Shown in pieces: positions 1 to 7,023 of a stretch of 25,956 nucleotides of DNA. Made by a program: the position numbers and the translations under genes. The DNA is from Spirochaetia bacterium (lineage in GTDB: Bacteria > Spirochaetota > Spirochaetia > Treponematales > Treponemataceae): positions 1-25,956 of the forward strand of contig CAAGIS010000035.1 in assembly GCA_900769985.1 (NCBI GenBank). Direction: 5' to 3'. Each line of letters starts with the position of its first letter. Position 1 is the first letter of the stretch. Under the pieces are notes generated by a model, which was given only the letters and a program-made list of their open reading frames with translations, searched no databases and had not been told where the DNA came from.

Positions 1-163
1 AAGGTGCCGGCGGAGTTATAAGCCCGTTGGACAGAATGTAAGATTAGAAGTATCCGTATAAAAACACGATGATTTATGACATAATTGAAGAAAGTAATTC
101 GTTGTGTAGATTATACGGACAAAAAACAGTATAATAAATTTATACGGGATACGGAGAATATAT
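1..163. other. Left-edge non-coding region, possible attI or degenerate attC
   Basis: No credible gene is visible. TCCGTATAA (53-61) is inverted as TTATACGGA (111-119), and a related TTATACGGG follows at 140-148. The 53-119 pair resembles a decayed attC: the right half matches the intact R' GTTATACGGAC at 12492 except that its first G is A, and the flanking AACAC and GTTGTGT can pair loosely. A further R'-like GTTATAAG lies at 15-22. The region may be attI with integrase-binding repeats, or the worn end of an earlier cassette. Confidence 0.35.
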
Positions 164-192
164 GTTATGCCCACGGCTCACTGAGCCGGTGG
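164..192 (+). repeat. First R' core plus cassette-1 5' hairpin
   Basis: R' is GTTATGCC (164-171), complementary to GGCATAAC at the end of cassette 1 (2586-2593). It is followed by the stem CGGCTC-ACT-GAGCCG (174-188), extended by CCAC/GTGG with one bulged G. It is the left boundary of cassette 1 and the first copy of the post-R' hairpin seen in every cassette. Confidence 0.75.
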
Positions 193-206
193 TTGAGAAA
201 AGAATA

Positions 207-235
207 TAGAAATTTTTGTTAAAAAGTAGTATAAT
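207..235 (+). promoter_or_regulatory. Promoter of the dpnM-like gene, near-leaderless
   Basis: TAGAAA (207-212, four of six consensus bases), a 17-base spacer and a perfect TATAAT (230-235). The ATG is at 245, so the expected transcript start lies within a few bases of the start codon. No Shine-Dalgarno sequence precedes the ATG. Confidence 0.6.
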
Positions 236-244
236 ATTAATAAT

Positions 245-1135
245 ATGTTGGCAAAACCGTTTATAAAATGGGTTGGTGGGAAAAGCCAGCTACTTGAAGA
301 AATTAGAGAAAAATATCCCTCAAAAATAGAAAAGTATTGTGAGCCTTTTGTTGGTGGCGGTGCGGTGCTTTTTGATATTTTAAGTAAATTTCAACCTAAA
401 AAAGTTTTAATCAACGATATAAATAAAGAACTTATAAATACTTACTCACAAATAAAAAATAATTGCGAAAGTATGATATCTCAATTATTAGATTTGCAGA
501 GTATTTATAAAAATCATTCGTTAGAAGAAAATAAAGGATTTTTCTACGAAAAACGCACCCGCTACAACGAACTTAAAGTAAATGGAAATGAAGCTGAAAA
601 TCTTGAAAAAGCAGTTTTGTTCATTTTTCTAAATAAGACTTGTTTTAATGGTCTTTATCGCGTTAATTCAAAAGGTTTATTTAATGTTCCATTCAATAAT
701 GCAAAAAAACCTCTTTTATGCGATGAAGAAAATCTTAAAAATTGTTCTACACTTCTCCAAAATGTAGAAATGAAAATTGGAGATTATAAGGAATGCAAAA
801 GTTTTATCGATGATAAAACTTTTGTCTATATTGATCCGCCTTACAGACCGCTTACACAAACGGCGGCTTTTACTTCCTATTCAGAAAACGGCTTTTCAGA
901 CAAAGAACAAATTGAACTTGGAAATTTCATTACAGAAATCTCTAATAAAGGTGCTAAGGTATTAGCAAGTAATTCTGACCCTAAAAACGCAAACGAAAAT
1001 GATAATTTCTTTGATGATTTGTATTCTCATTTTGAAATAGAAAGAGTATCTGCTTCACGAATGATAAATTCAAACGCAAAAAAACGCGGTGCAATAAATG
1101 AACTTTTAATCAGCAATATTGCATCAGTTTTCTAG
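245..1135 (+). CDS. DpnM/Dam-type (D12 class) adenine-N6 DNA methyltransferase
   Basis: A 296-residue D12-class N6-adenine methylase that would transfer methyl from S-adenosylmethionine to adenine and protect host DNA from the neighbouring endonuclease. Visible motifs: N-terminal KWVGGKSQLL (residues 8-17), the AdoMet-binding PFVGGGA (34-40), NGLYRVNSKGLFNVP in the middle, and the catalytic DPPY (197-200) followed by a TAAFTSY segment. These closely recall DpnM (M1.DpnII), which methylates GATC; the specificity here is inferred. Length agrees with the family. It is the first gene of cassette 1, nine bases upstream of the nuclease gene, transcribed from a promoter that leaves almost no leader. 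The methylase-first order may help protect the host before the nuclease accumulates, but that is inference. Confidence 0.9.
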   Translation: MLAKPFIKWVGGKSQLLEEIREKYPSKIEKYCEPFVGGGAVLFDILSKFQPKKVLINDINKELINTYSQIKNNCESMISQLLDLQSIYKNHSLEENKGFFYEKRTRYNELKVNGNEAENLEKAVLFIFLNKTCFNGLYRVNSKGLFNVPFNNAKKPLLCDEENLKNCSTLLQNVEMKIGDYKECKSFIDDKTFVYIDPPYRPLTQTAAFTSYSENGFSDKEQIELGNFITEISNKGAKVLASNSDPKNANENDNFFDDLYSHFEIERVSASRMINSNAKKRGAINELLISNIASVF

Positions 1136-1144
1136 GAGTCAAAT

Positions 1145-1681
1145 ATGATAAAAGGTGGCGTAGGCGGTGGAAATACAAGAACAGGACTTGTATTTGAAGG
1201 TAAAGTTGATTTAGCGACTTTTTTATCTAAACAACCTCGTTATAAAATTCTGAATGGTATTGTTTACTATGACAATGAAAAAGTTGCAAGAATCTTTAAG
1301 AAACATGCCTTTTATAAATTTCTAGAAGAAATTGAAATTGATTGGCATAAATACATCTCAAAACAATTACTACCAGATGACAGTATATATGTCATAATAA
1401 ATAATACGCTTTATATAATTGAATGCAAACATCAGCAAGTTGCAGGTTCTGTAGATGAAAAATTACAGACTTGTGATTTTAAGAAAAAAGAATATCAGAA
1501 ATTAATGGCACCTGCGAATATAAAAGTTCAATATATGTATTTGCTTGATAACTGGTTTAGGGATCCAAAATATAAAGATGTTTTGGATTATATAATCAGC
1601 GTTGGATGTCAATATTATTTTGAATATATTCCTCTCGTTGAATTAGGATTACCTGTACCTCCTGAATTAATCACTGACTAA
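1145..1681 (+). CDS. PD-(D/E)XK type II restriction endonuclease (predicted)
   Basis: A 178-residue protein between two DNA methylase genes, with a good Shine-Dalgarno (TAGGAGTC) before ATG 1145. A PD-(D/E)XK active site is readable as PDD at 77-79, a short beta-rich stretch, then IIECKHQQ with E93 and K95. The glycine-rich start (GGVGGGNTRTGL) resembles the N-terminus of some small type II nucleases. It would cut unmodified DNA at the site protected by its partners, GATC if their DpnM/DpnA resemblance extends to specificity. It is much shorter than R.DpnII or R.MboI as I remember them (about 280-290 residues) and I do not recognise it as a homologue, so the nuclease may be a different lineage recruited to DpnII-like methylases. 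Its position in the middle also differs from the dpnM-dpnA-dpnB order. Confidence 0.78.
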   Translation: MIKGGVGGGNTRTGLVFEGKVDLATFLSKQPRYKILNGIVYYDNEKVARIFKKHAFYKFLEEIEIDWHKYISKQLLPDDSIYVIINNTLYIIECKHQQVAGSVDEKLQTCDFKKKEYQKLMAPANIKVQYMYLLDNWFRDPKYKDVLDYIISVGCQYYFEYIPLVELGLPVPPELITD

Positions 1682-1696
1682 AAAAGAGGTTTCAAA

Positions 1697-2581
1697 ATTT
1701 CTATAAAAGCTTGGTATCGTTCTGAAAACAAAGATTTTACTCTTGCAAAAGGTGATAGTTTGGAATTATTGCCAAACATTAATTTTCAGTTCGATATGAT
1801 TTTTGCCGACCCACCATATTTTCTTTCAAATGGTGGGATTTCTGTTCAGAGCGGTAAGCAAGTATCAGTAAATAAGGGTGACTGGGATAAATCAAAAGGT
1901 TTTGAGAAAGACAACGAGTTTAATTATCAATGGCTAAAACTTTGCCGAGAAAAACTTAAAGAAAATGGTACTATCTGGATTAGTGGAACATATCACAACA
2001 TTTTCAGCGTTGCGCAAATGCTTAATGAGTTAGATTTCAGAATTCTCAACTGTATTACTTGGGCTAAAACTAATCCTCCTCCAAATTTAAGTTGCAAATT
2101 TTTTACTCATTCAACAGAATTTATTCTTTGGGCAAGAAAAAACAAAAAAGTTTCGCACTACTTTAATTATGAACTAATGAAAGAAATCAATGGTGGAACT
2201 CAGATGCGGGATTTGTGGTCACTTCCAGCAATCGCAAAATGGGAAAAATCTTGTGGTAAACATCCAACGCAGAAACCATTACCGCTTTTAGCAAGAATTA
2301 TATTAGCAAGTACAAAAGAAAATGAATGGGTGCTTGATCCCTTTACGGGATCAAGCACAACGGGAATCGCTGCAAGTTTATTAAATCGTAGATTTTTAGG
2401 TTTGGACAAAGAAGAATCATTCTTGGATATTTCTAAAAATCGCAGAGAAGAAATTAATGATATAAAAACAAGGTTTGAGTATCGTGAAAAAATAATTAAA
2501 TATTCAGATAAACCTTTAAAAGGAATATTGGAAGTTCATGAAGAAACTCCGTATTTCGGAATAGATTTACCGATTGAGTAA
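1697..2581 (+). CDS. DpnA-like (beta class) adenine-N6 DNA methyltransferase
   Basis: A 294-residue protein if translation begins at ATT 1697. It has the beta-class order: N-terminal KGDSLELL, catalytic FADPPYFLSNGG, a segment near KGDWDKS, THSTEFILWARKN, HPTQKP, and the C-terminal AdoMet motif LDPFTGSSTTG. The text closely matches DpnA (M2.DpnII), which can methylate GATC in single-stranded as well as duplex DNA. The first standard start is TTG 1760, but that cuts into the conserved KGDS motif. The frame stays open back to the upstream stop at 1679-1681, and AAGAGGT (1684-1690) sits six bases before ATT 1697. An ATT start, or an ATG lost by mutation, is therefore the best reading. An unusual perfect inverted repeat lies inside the gene at 2330-2358. 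Confidence 0.87.
   Translation: MSIKAWYRSENKDFTLAKGDSLELLPNINFQFDMIFADPPYFLSNGGISVQSGKQVSVNKGDWDKSKGFEKDNEFNYQWLKLCREKLKENGTIWISGTYHNIFSVAQMLNELDFRILNCITWAKTNPPPNLSCKFFTHSTEFILWARKNKKVSHYFNYELMKEINGGTQMRDLWSLPAIAKWEKSCGKHPTQKPLPLLARIILASTKENEWVLDPFTGSSTTGIAASLLNRRFLGLDKEESFLDISKNRREEINDIKTRFEYREKIIKYSDKPLKGILEVHEETPYFGIDLPIE
2330..2358 (+). repeat. 12-bp perfect inverted repeat inside the dpnA-like gene
   Basis: Arms GTGCTTGATCCC (2330-2341) and GGGATCAAGCAC (2347-2358) are separated by TTTAC. Each arm contains GATC, the probable recognition site of the surrounding methylases. It encodes the AdoMet-binding DPFTGS motif. Confidence 0.85.
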
Positions 2582-2585
2582 ACAA

Positions 2586-2651
2586 GGCATAACATAATTT
2601 TCAAAGCCGACAGGCAGTCAAGCTGCCTGCGGTTTAAAATATTGTTATGTG
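2586..2651 (+). repeat. attC site ending cassette 1
   Basis: R'' GGCATAAC (2586-2593) and R' GTTATGTG (2644-2651). Stem ATTTT(C)AAA(G)CCG pairs with CGGTTTAAAAT, leaving an extrahelical C and G. Central hairpin CAGGCAG-TCAAG-CTGCCTG. R'' and R' are not fully complementary because R' comes from the next cassette. Confidence 0.9.
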
Positions 2652-2653
2652 GA

Positions 2654-2669
2654 CGCCCGCACTGGGGCG
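2654..2669 (+). repeat. Post-R' hairpin of cassette 2
   Basis: CGCCC-GCACTG-GGGCG directly after R'. The 27-base block 2644-2670 recurs exactly at 6980-7006. Confidence 0.7.
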
Positions 2670-2678
2670 CGGAATTTT

Positions 2679-3695
2679 ATGAACATAAAAGCGAATTATA
2701 AAAAATCATCTGTTATTCCAGACACTTCGGCTCTAATGAAGAACTGTAATGTTTTGAATTTTCTACTTGAAGATTTTAAAACTGTAATCATTTCTCAAAC
2801 AACGCTTGATGAATTGAATTTCCAAAAGGACAAGAAAAAGAACAATCAAGCATGGCTTGCGATGCAGAAAATTGACCAAGTAAAAAAGAACTTGCTGATT
2901 CAAAATGACCGTAATCTCAATGGAATAAACCATGATGAGAAAATTCGAGCATTGGCAGAAAAATATAAAAGAGAGCAAAAAATCGAGGTTTATATACTTC
3001 ACGATGATATTGGATTTACACTGAACTATAAGAATTCTCTTCTTCTTCGAGAATATATTGGAAACCGAAAAAATAACGGTAAAAATAGTTCTACTCTGCA
3101 AAATCTCGATAAGTTATTTCTTGAAGATTGGTCAGAATATACAATCTCTGAATCTGTTGATTACAATAGTTATCTCGACAATGGGAATACGTTGCTCATA
3201 AATTGCATACGAAGCAAAAATCCGAATAAAATGAGAAAGTTGGTATTTCTTGTTAAGAATTGTCATGTAAATCTGGATAAAACAGATTCGAGTAAATACT
3301 TTTTAACACCTTTAAGTCACTGCATTCAAGTTAATGACTTTGAATCATTCTGTTTTTTGCTTAAAAGTGGAGCAGATTATAATAAAGGAAGCATAAACGA
3401 AACTCATATCGAATACATTCGCTGTAGGAACGAAGGAAATACACCGCTAATGATTGCTTGTTGGCATGGGCGGAGGAAATTTGTTGAAAAACTGTGTTCA
3501 TATTCTGACATTGGATTGAATCAGCAGGATTCCAACGGTTTCACACCGCTTATAAAATGTGCTTGGAAAAAGAACAGAGAGTTGTACGATTATTTGCTTA
3601 CTTTTCCTAGAACAGATATTTATATTCGCGACAGGAACAATCATACGGCAGAATGGTGGATGACACATTCAGATAAGGAATCAAACGGAAGATGA
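2679..3695 (+). CDS. PIN-domain ribonuclease fused to ankyrin repeats
   Basis: A 338-residue protein from ATG 2679, which has GGA five to seven bases upstream. The frame also opens at GTG 2649 inside the attC core, which would add ten residues encoded by the recombination site and is less likely. The N-terminal 110 residues form a PIN nuclease: VIPDTSAL (D15), TTLDEL (D44/E45), NHDEK (D86) and HDD (109-110) supply the acidic metal-binding positions. The rest holds about four ankyrin-type repeats (NGNTLLINC, TPLSHCI, GNTPLMIACWHG, GFTPLIKCAWK) that could bind a partner or sense a target. The stop overlaps the next start by four bases (ATGA), implying translational coupling. The PIN domain may cleave RNA; the substrate is unknown. 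PIN-ankyrin fusion plus the kinase-HAD-PRTase partner suggests RNA or nucleotide stress or defence. Confidence 0.82.
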   Translation: MNIKANYKKSSVIPDTSALMKNCNVLNFLLEDFKTVIISQTTLDELNFQKDKKKNNQAWLAMQKIDQVKKNLLIQNDRNLNGINHDEKIRALAEKYKREQKIEVYILHDDIGFTLNYKNSLLLREYIGNRKNNGKNSSTLQNLDKLFLEDWSEYTISESVDYNSYLDNGNTLLINCIRSKNPNKMRKLVFLVKNCHVNLDKTDSSKYFLTPLSHCIQVNDFESFCFLLKSGADYNKGSINETHIEYIRCRNEGNTPLMIACWHGRRKFVEKLCSYSDIGLNQQDSNGFTPLIKCAWKKNRELYDYLLTFPRTDIYIRDRNNHTAEWWMTHSDKESNGR

Positions 3696-5293
3696 AAATT
3701 GCTCTTTATGGATTGCCATGTGCAGGAAAAACAACATTACTCAATTCTTTAAAAGATATCTCACCTGTAATAAATGGCGGAGATGAGCTTAAAAAACTCT
3801 CTGGTTCTATAGAGGAACGAAGAAAGAGTTTGCTCAATCAACTTAAAACAATGGATTCATTTTTTATCGACGGACACTATCAATTTGTAGAAGGCGATGA
3901 AACAAAAATCGCATTCACAAACGAAAATGAAATCTTCGATGTATTTATGTATCTTTATCAAAAGCCGTCGGTGATTTTGAGTCGCATGGAAAAATCGGAC
4001 AAAAATCAAAAGTACCTTCCAGCAACTGAAGAAAGCATATCTAAATGGCAGACTGAGGAAATGGAAAATTTGAGGAAGATTTGTCATGACAGCAACAAAG
4101 ATTTTTACATAATCGATGACTACGATTCCGATTATGAGAATTTCTTTCCGTTTTGCAAAGATGTCTTGGGAGGGTTTTCCAATGTTAAATATGCAAGAAA
4201 GATTGTTTCGGAAGTCGATTCTACAAAAAATGAAATCACACTTTTGGACGGCGATAAGACAATAACAAAAGTTGACACGAGTAAATTTCTCTTGGGATTC
4301 AAAACGGATATTTTTGACAACAATTTTTACACGGGCTACCAGTTTTGGATTCAGGACAGAATAATCCCAAAAACTTTTGACAAGGAAATTGTAAAGACTA
4401 AAATAGAAACACTTGAGATAAACAAGGATATTTTGGATAAAGCAAAAAATCCAATCATAATTTCTTCTGGCTTAAAAGAAATTTGGACTGATATAATCGG
4501 CAAAAAACATGGCATAAAAACATATGCAGGAAAGTATGTCAGTGCGGAAACAAAATTTTTCGTAACAAAGTTCTTGAAACAAAAGCATTTTGTCACAGCA
4601 TACGGCGACAGCAAAAATGACCTTTTTATGTTAAAAGAAGCAAATAAAGGAATTCTTGTTGTGAATGACCATTTGAGCAGAAGTTTACAGAAATCAGAAA
4701 TAAGAGGGCTTGAAATTTTAAACACAAACAGATGTGTTCATATTTTAAGCAATGACACATCTATTACTGAAGAAGAGATGAACGAAATTCAAAATTTAAT
4801 CGCTGTTACAAAATCCGATTCGGGAATAAATGGCAATAAACTAGCTTCTGCACATTTTGAACTTGGTAAGAAACTTTGCCGTTACATTTCTGCTCTTTCA
4901 GAAAAAGATACAACGATAATTTCACTAGAACGAAGTGGGCATTTCTTAGCCGATGGAATGTATTTGAGCTTTGATTGCCGTTTTGAAACTTACAATTCAA
5001 AGTATCAACCTTTGCCAAAAATCTGTACAAAAAATGTAGTTTTAGTTGACGGCGTGATAAACAATGGAAAATCAATGCTCGAAACAATCAGCAACATTGA
5101 GAAAGTTTCTCCAAATGCAAAGATAATCGTAGTTGCTGGTGTAATAAATGAGCGGGCTCTCTCATTATTTAAATCGTATGACTTACTTGTTGTAAGAGCA
5201 TCAAAAAATAAATTTACAGGCAGCAATGTACGAGTTCAAAAAGGAAATGTTGGACCTGATACAGCCGACAGGCTTTTCAATCAACTGAATTGA
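3692..5293 (+). CDS. Three-domain fusion: P-loop kinase, HAD phosphatase, UPRT-like phosphoribosyltransferase
   Basis: A 533-residue soluble protein with three enzyme domains. Residues 1-155: P-loop kinase with Walker A GLPCAGKTT (7-15) and a FIDGHYQF segment like nucleoside or adenylate kinases. Residues about 180-345: HAD-type phosphatase with LDGDKT (D186, D188, T190; the DxDxT motif), ISSGLKE (motif II) and YGDSKND (D306, D310; motif IV). Residues about 370-533: type I phosphoribosyltransferase with LVDGVINNGKS (from 451), where the usual second acidic residue is glycine, and a C-terminal GPDTADRLF like uracil phosphoribosyltransferases. Together these activities could make, trim or salvage a nucleotide or nucleotide-like compound; this is inference. 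It is coupled by a 4-base overlap to the PIN-ankyrin gene and overlaps the convergent radical SAM gene by 17 bases. I do not recognise this exact architecture as a named system. Confidence 0.85.
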   Translation: MKIALYGLPCAGKTTLLNSLKDISPVINGGDELKKLSGSIEERRKSLLNQLKTMDSFFIDGHYQFVEGDETKIAFTNENEIFDVFMYLYQKPSVILSRMEKSDKNQKYLPATEESISKWQTEEMENLRKICHDSNKDFYIIDDYDSDYENFFPFCKDVLGGFSNVKYARKIVSEVDSTKNEITLLDGDKTITKVDTSKFLLGFKTDIFDNNFYTGYQFWIQDRIIPKTFDKEIVKTKIETLEINKDILDKAKNPIIISSGLKEIWTDIIGKKHGIKTYAGKYVSAETKFFVTKFLKQKHFVTAYGDSKNDLFMLKEANKGILVVNDHLSRSLQKSEIRGLEILNTNRCVHILSNDTSITEEEMNEIQNLIAVTKSDSGINGNKLASAHFELGKKLCRYISALSEKDTTIISLERSGHFLADGMYLSFDCRFETYNSKYQPLPKICTKNVVLVDGVINNGKSMLETISNIEKVSPNAKIIVVAGVINERALSLFKSYDLLVVRASKNKFTGSNVRVQKGNVGPDTADRLFNQLN

Positions 5294-6071
5294 GATAAAG
5301 TTTTGCATTTTCCATCATTTTGCACAAATCTCTTTTGTCCTTCTGCATTCCTCCTTGTACTTTTTTGATATGCATCTCTGGAATGCAGTTTTTGCAGTGC
5401 GAAATAGCTATAGTTCTCGTGAGATATTCCACGATTTCCTGTTGTGTTGTTGATTCTGTGAGAAGAAGTCCGTCTAAGTCGCTTTTATGTTTTGGAGCTA
5501 TAGAACATATAAACAACCTTGAACGCTCTATTGTTGTACAATGCTTTTTGTACCAACAGGAATCGAAGAGTTTTTGAGCTTCATCGTCGTAAACGGAAAA
5601 ATCTCCTGTGTTTATATCCCACATTTTTTGGATTCGGAATGCCGTTTCTATGTGTGGTGCTTTTCTTTTTAGGAAGTTTTTCCATGACTCTACAAATTCA
5701 ACATCATCTTTGTACACACTGACAGAAATCTTTTGAATCAAATCGAGCGTTTTTTGAGAAAAACCTTTAGGATTTAGTCCGTTTGTTACGACTTCAATTT
5801 GGCGGATATTCTCAAAAGATGAAAATGCCTCTGTAGCTTTTTCCAAAAAATTAGCGTTTAGAGTCGGTTCACCGCCTAAAATAGCAAGACTTTTGATTTC
5901 AATATTGTTTTTGCAAAGTATCTCAAGACTTTTACAATGTTCTTGAAGTATATTTTCAGTAAAAGTTGGCTTTGGTTGATGCGGAATCAAAAAACCGCAT
6001 TCTGAGCAACATAAGTTGCAAGTATTGTTTATAGATAGTTCTAACTCGTTGATACAAGATACATAACCCAT
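5277..6071 (-). CDS. Radical SAM enzyme with extra C-terminal cysteines
   Basis: A 264-residue protein. The radical SAM signature CxxxCxxC is C18-C22-C25 within NTCNLCCSEC, binding a 4Fe-4S cluster that splits S-adenosylmethionine. GGEPTLN (66-72) is the usual GGE motif and VVTNG the next strand. C-terminal cysteines at 172, 178, 189, 226, 229 and 250 could carry an auxiliary cluster as in SPASM or twitch domains. It is the only reversed gene in the cassette and converges on the kinase-HAD-PRTase gene with a 17-base overlap. TATAAT (minus strand, 6083-6078) ends six bases before the ATG, so the message is probably leaderless. The substrate is unknown; the neighbouring nucleotide-type domains suggest a modified nucleotide or a peptide. 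Confidence 0.85.
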   Translation of the reverse strand: MGYVSCINELELSINNTCNLCCSECGFLIPHQPKPTFTENILQEHCKSLEILCKNNIEIKSLAILGGEPTLNANFLEKATEAFSSFENIRQIEVVTNGLNPKGFSQKTLDLIQKISVSVYKDDVEFVESWKNFLKRKAPHIETAFRIQKMWDINTGDFSVYDDEAQKLFDSCWYKKHCTTIERSRLFICSIAPKHKSDLDGLLLTESTTQQEIVEYLTRTIAISHCKNCIPEMHIKKVQGGMQKDKRDLCKMMENAKLYLNSVD

Positions 6072-6077
6072 ACTGTT

Positions 6078-6106
6078 ATTATACCAAAAAACACTAAAAT
6101 TATCAT
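6078..6106 (-). promoter_or_regulatory. Minus-strand promoter of the radical SAM gene, leaderless
   Basis: On the minus strand ATGATA (6106-6101), a 17-base spacer, then TATAAT (6083-6078). Only six bases separate the -10 box from the ATG at 6071, so transcription should start at or next to the start codon. Confidence 0.55.
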
Positions 6107-6134
6107 TGACTTTTAGACTTGTTTAGTATATATT
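6106..6134 (+). promoter_or_regulatory. Promoter of the DUF3800 gene
   Basis: TTGACT (6106-6111), 17-base spacer, TATATT (6129-6134). Its -35 box touches the -35 region of the divergent radical SAM promoter, making a compact divergent pair. Confidence 0.5.
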
Positions 6135-6218
6135 TCAGTTAAGGGTCAAGAGTGCTGCCTTTATGCGGTGCGTCGAGGTTTCTCGCTTGGCTCTCTTTTT
6201 TTTGTCTTGGGACTTTTT

Positions 6219-6911
6219 ATGTATCTTTTGTATGCAGACGATTCTGGAGTTTCATCAGACCCGAATGTAAAATATAGTGTTCTGGCTGGATTTGCTGCAT
6301 TTGAAAATCAGACTTTCTGGATTCAAAAGGCAGTTGATGAAATTATGCTTAAACATACAGGCAGAGCGGATTTAGAGCTTCATGCGAGTCCTATAAGAAG
6401 CGGTAAAGGTATTTGGCGTAGTTTTCCAAAAGACAAACGTGAAGCGATTTTAAGCGATACACTCAATTATGTAAAGGAAAATTATCCAAGGCAGTTCATT
6501 CTGTTCGGCTCTGTAATCAATAATTCTAAAGAGGATGTTCAAGAAGAACTGTTTTCTCAACTTACAATACGTTTTGACAAATTCTTAAAACGGAAATTTC
6601 TAAAGCATGATGAATCTGCCAGAGGTCTCGCGATTTTTGATAAAAGTAAAATGGAAAATCAGTACCAAAACTGGTCAAAAATCTATCAGACACTTGGTAA
6701 CAAACTAAAAGAAAAATTAAACAATTTTGCAGAAGTTCCGCTGTTTTTAGATTCATCTATTTCTCGCTCTATACAGATTGCGGATTTGATAGCTTTTTCT
6801 TTGTTCAGAAACTTTGAATATGGAGATGATTCGTATTATTCTATAATCAAAGATTGTTTTGATAAAGAAAACAACAGAGTTCATGGATTGTATATTTCTG
6901 ATGTGCAGTAA
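6219..6911 (+). CDS. DUF3800-family protein (predicted RNase H-like fold)
   Basis: A 230-residue protein starting at ATG 6219 (MYLLYADDSG), the usual start of DUF3800 proteins; GGGAC lies upstream. The frame extends to GTG 6168 but those residues look non-native. Family features are the N-terminal YADDSG with paired aspartates, a central LHASPIRSGKG, and the C-terminal SRSIQIADLIAF containing a conserved aspartate. DUF3800 has been linked by structure prediction to RNase H-like nucleases and often occurs in mobile or defence DNA; the activity is not established here. It closes cassette 2, eight bases before the attC R'' box, with its own promoter in the divergent intergenic region. Confidence 0.83.
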   Translation: MYLLYADDSGVSSDPNVKYSVLAGFAAFENQTFWIQKAVDEIMLKHTGRADLELHASPIRSGKGIWRSFPKDKREAILSDTLNYVKENYPRQFILFGSVINNSKEDVQEELFSQLTIRFDKFLKRKFLKHDESARGLAIFDKSKMENQYQNWSKIYQTLGNKLKEKLNNFAEVPLFLDSSISRSIQIADLIAFSLFRNFEYGDDSYYSIIKDCFDKENNRVHGLYISDVQ

Positions 6912-6918
6912 GTAAAAT

Positions 6919-6987
6919 CACATAACAAGTAGCTCAAAGCCGACAACGCGGTCAAGCCGCGTTGCGGTTTAGCTACATAGTTATGTG
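6919..6987 (+). repeat. attC site ending cassette 2
   Basis: R'' CACATAAC (6919-6926), R' GTTATGTG (6980-6987). Stem GTAGCT(C)AAA(G)CCG pairs with CGGTTTAGCTAC, with extrahelical C and G. Central hairpin CAACGCGG-TCAAG-CCGCGTTG. Confidence 0.92.
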
Positions 6988-6989
6988 GA

Positions 6990-7005
6990 CGCCCGCACTG
7001 GGGCG
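6990..7005 (+). repeat. Post-R' hairpin of cassette 3
   Basis: CGCCC-GCACTG-GGGCG, identical to cassette 2. A strong ribosome-binding site (GGAGGAG, from 7011) follows it. Confidence 0.7.
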
Positions 7006-7023
7006 CTTTTGGAGGAGAAAAAA

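Noticed and set aside
2649..2678. GTG start giving an N-terminus MDARTGA for the PIN-ankyrin protein, and the same start at 6985 for the lipoprotein
   Set aside because: These codons lie in the attC core and post-R' hairpin, are the same in two unrelated genes, and better starts with ribosome-binding sites follow.
5320..5722. Plus-strand ORFs opposite the radical SAM gene
   Set aside because: They are antisense shadows without motifs; the minus-strand frame carries the complete radical SAM signature.
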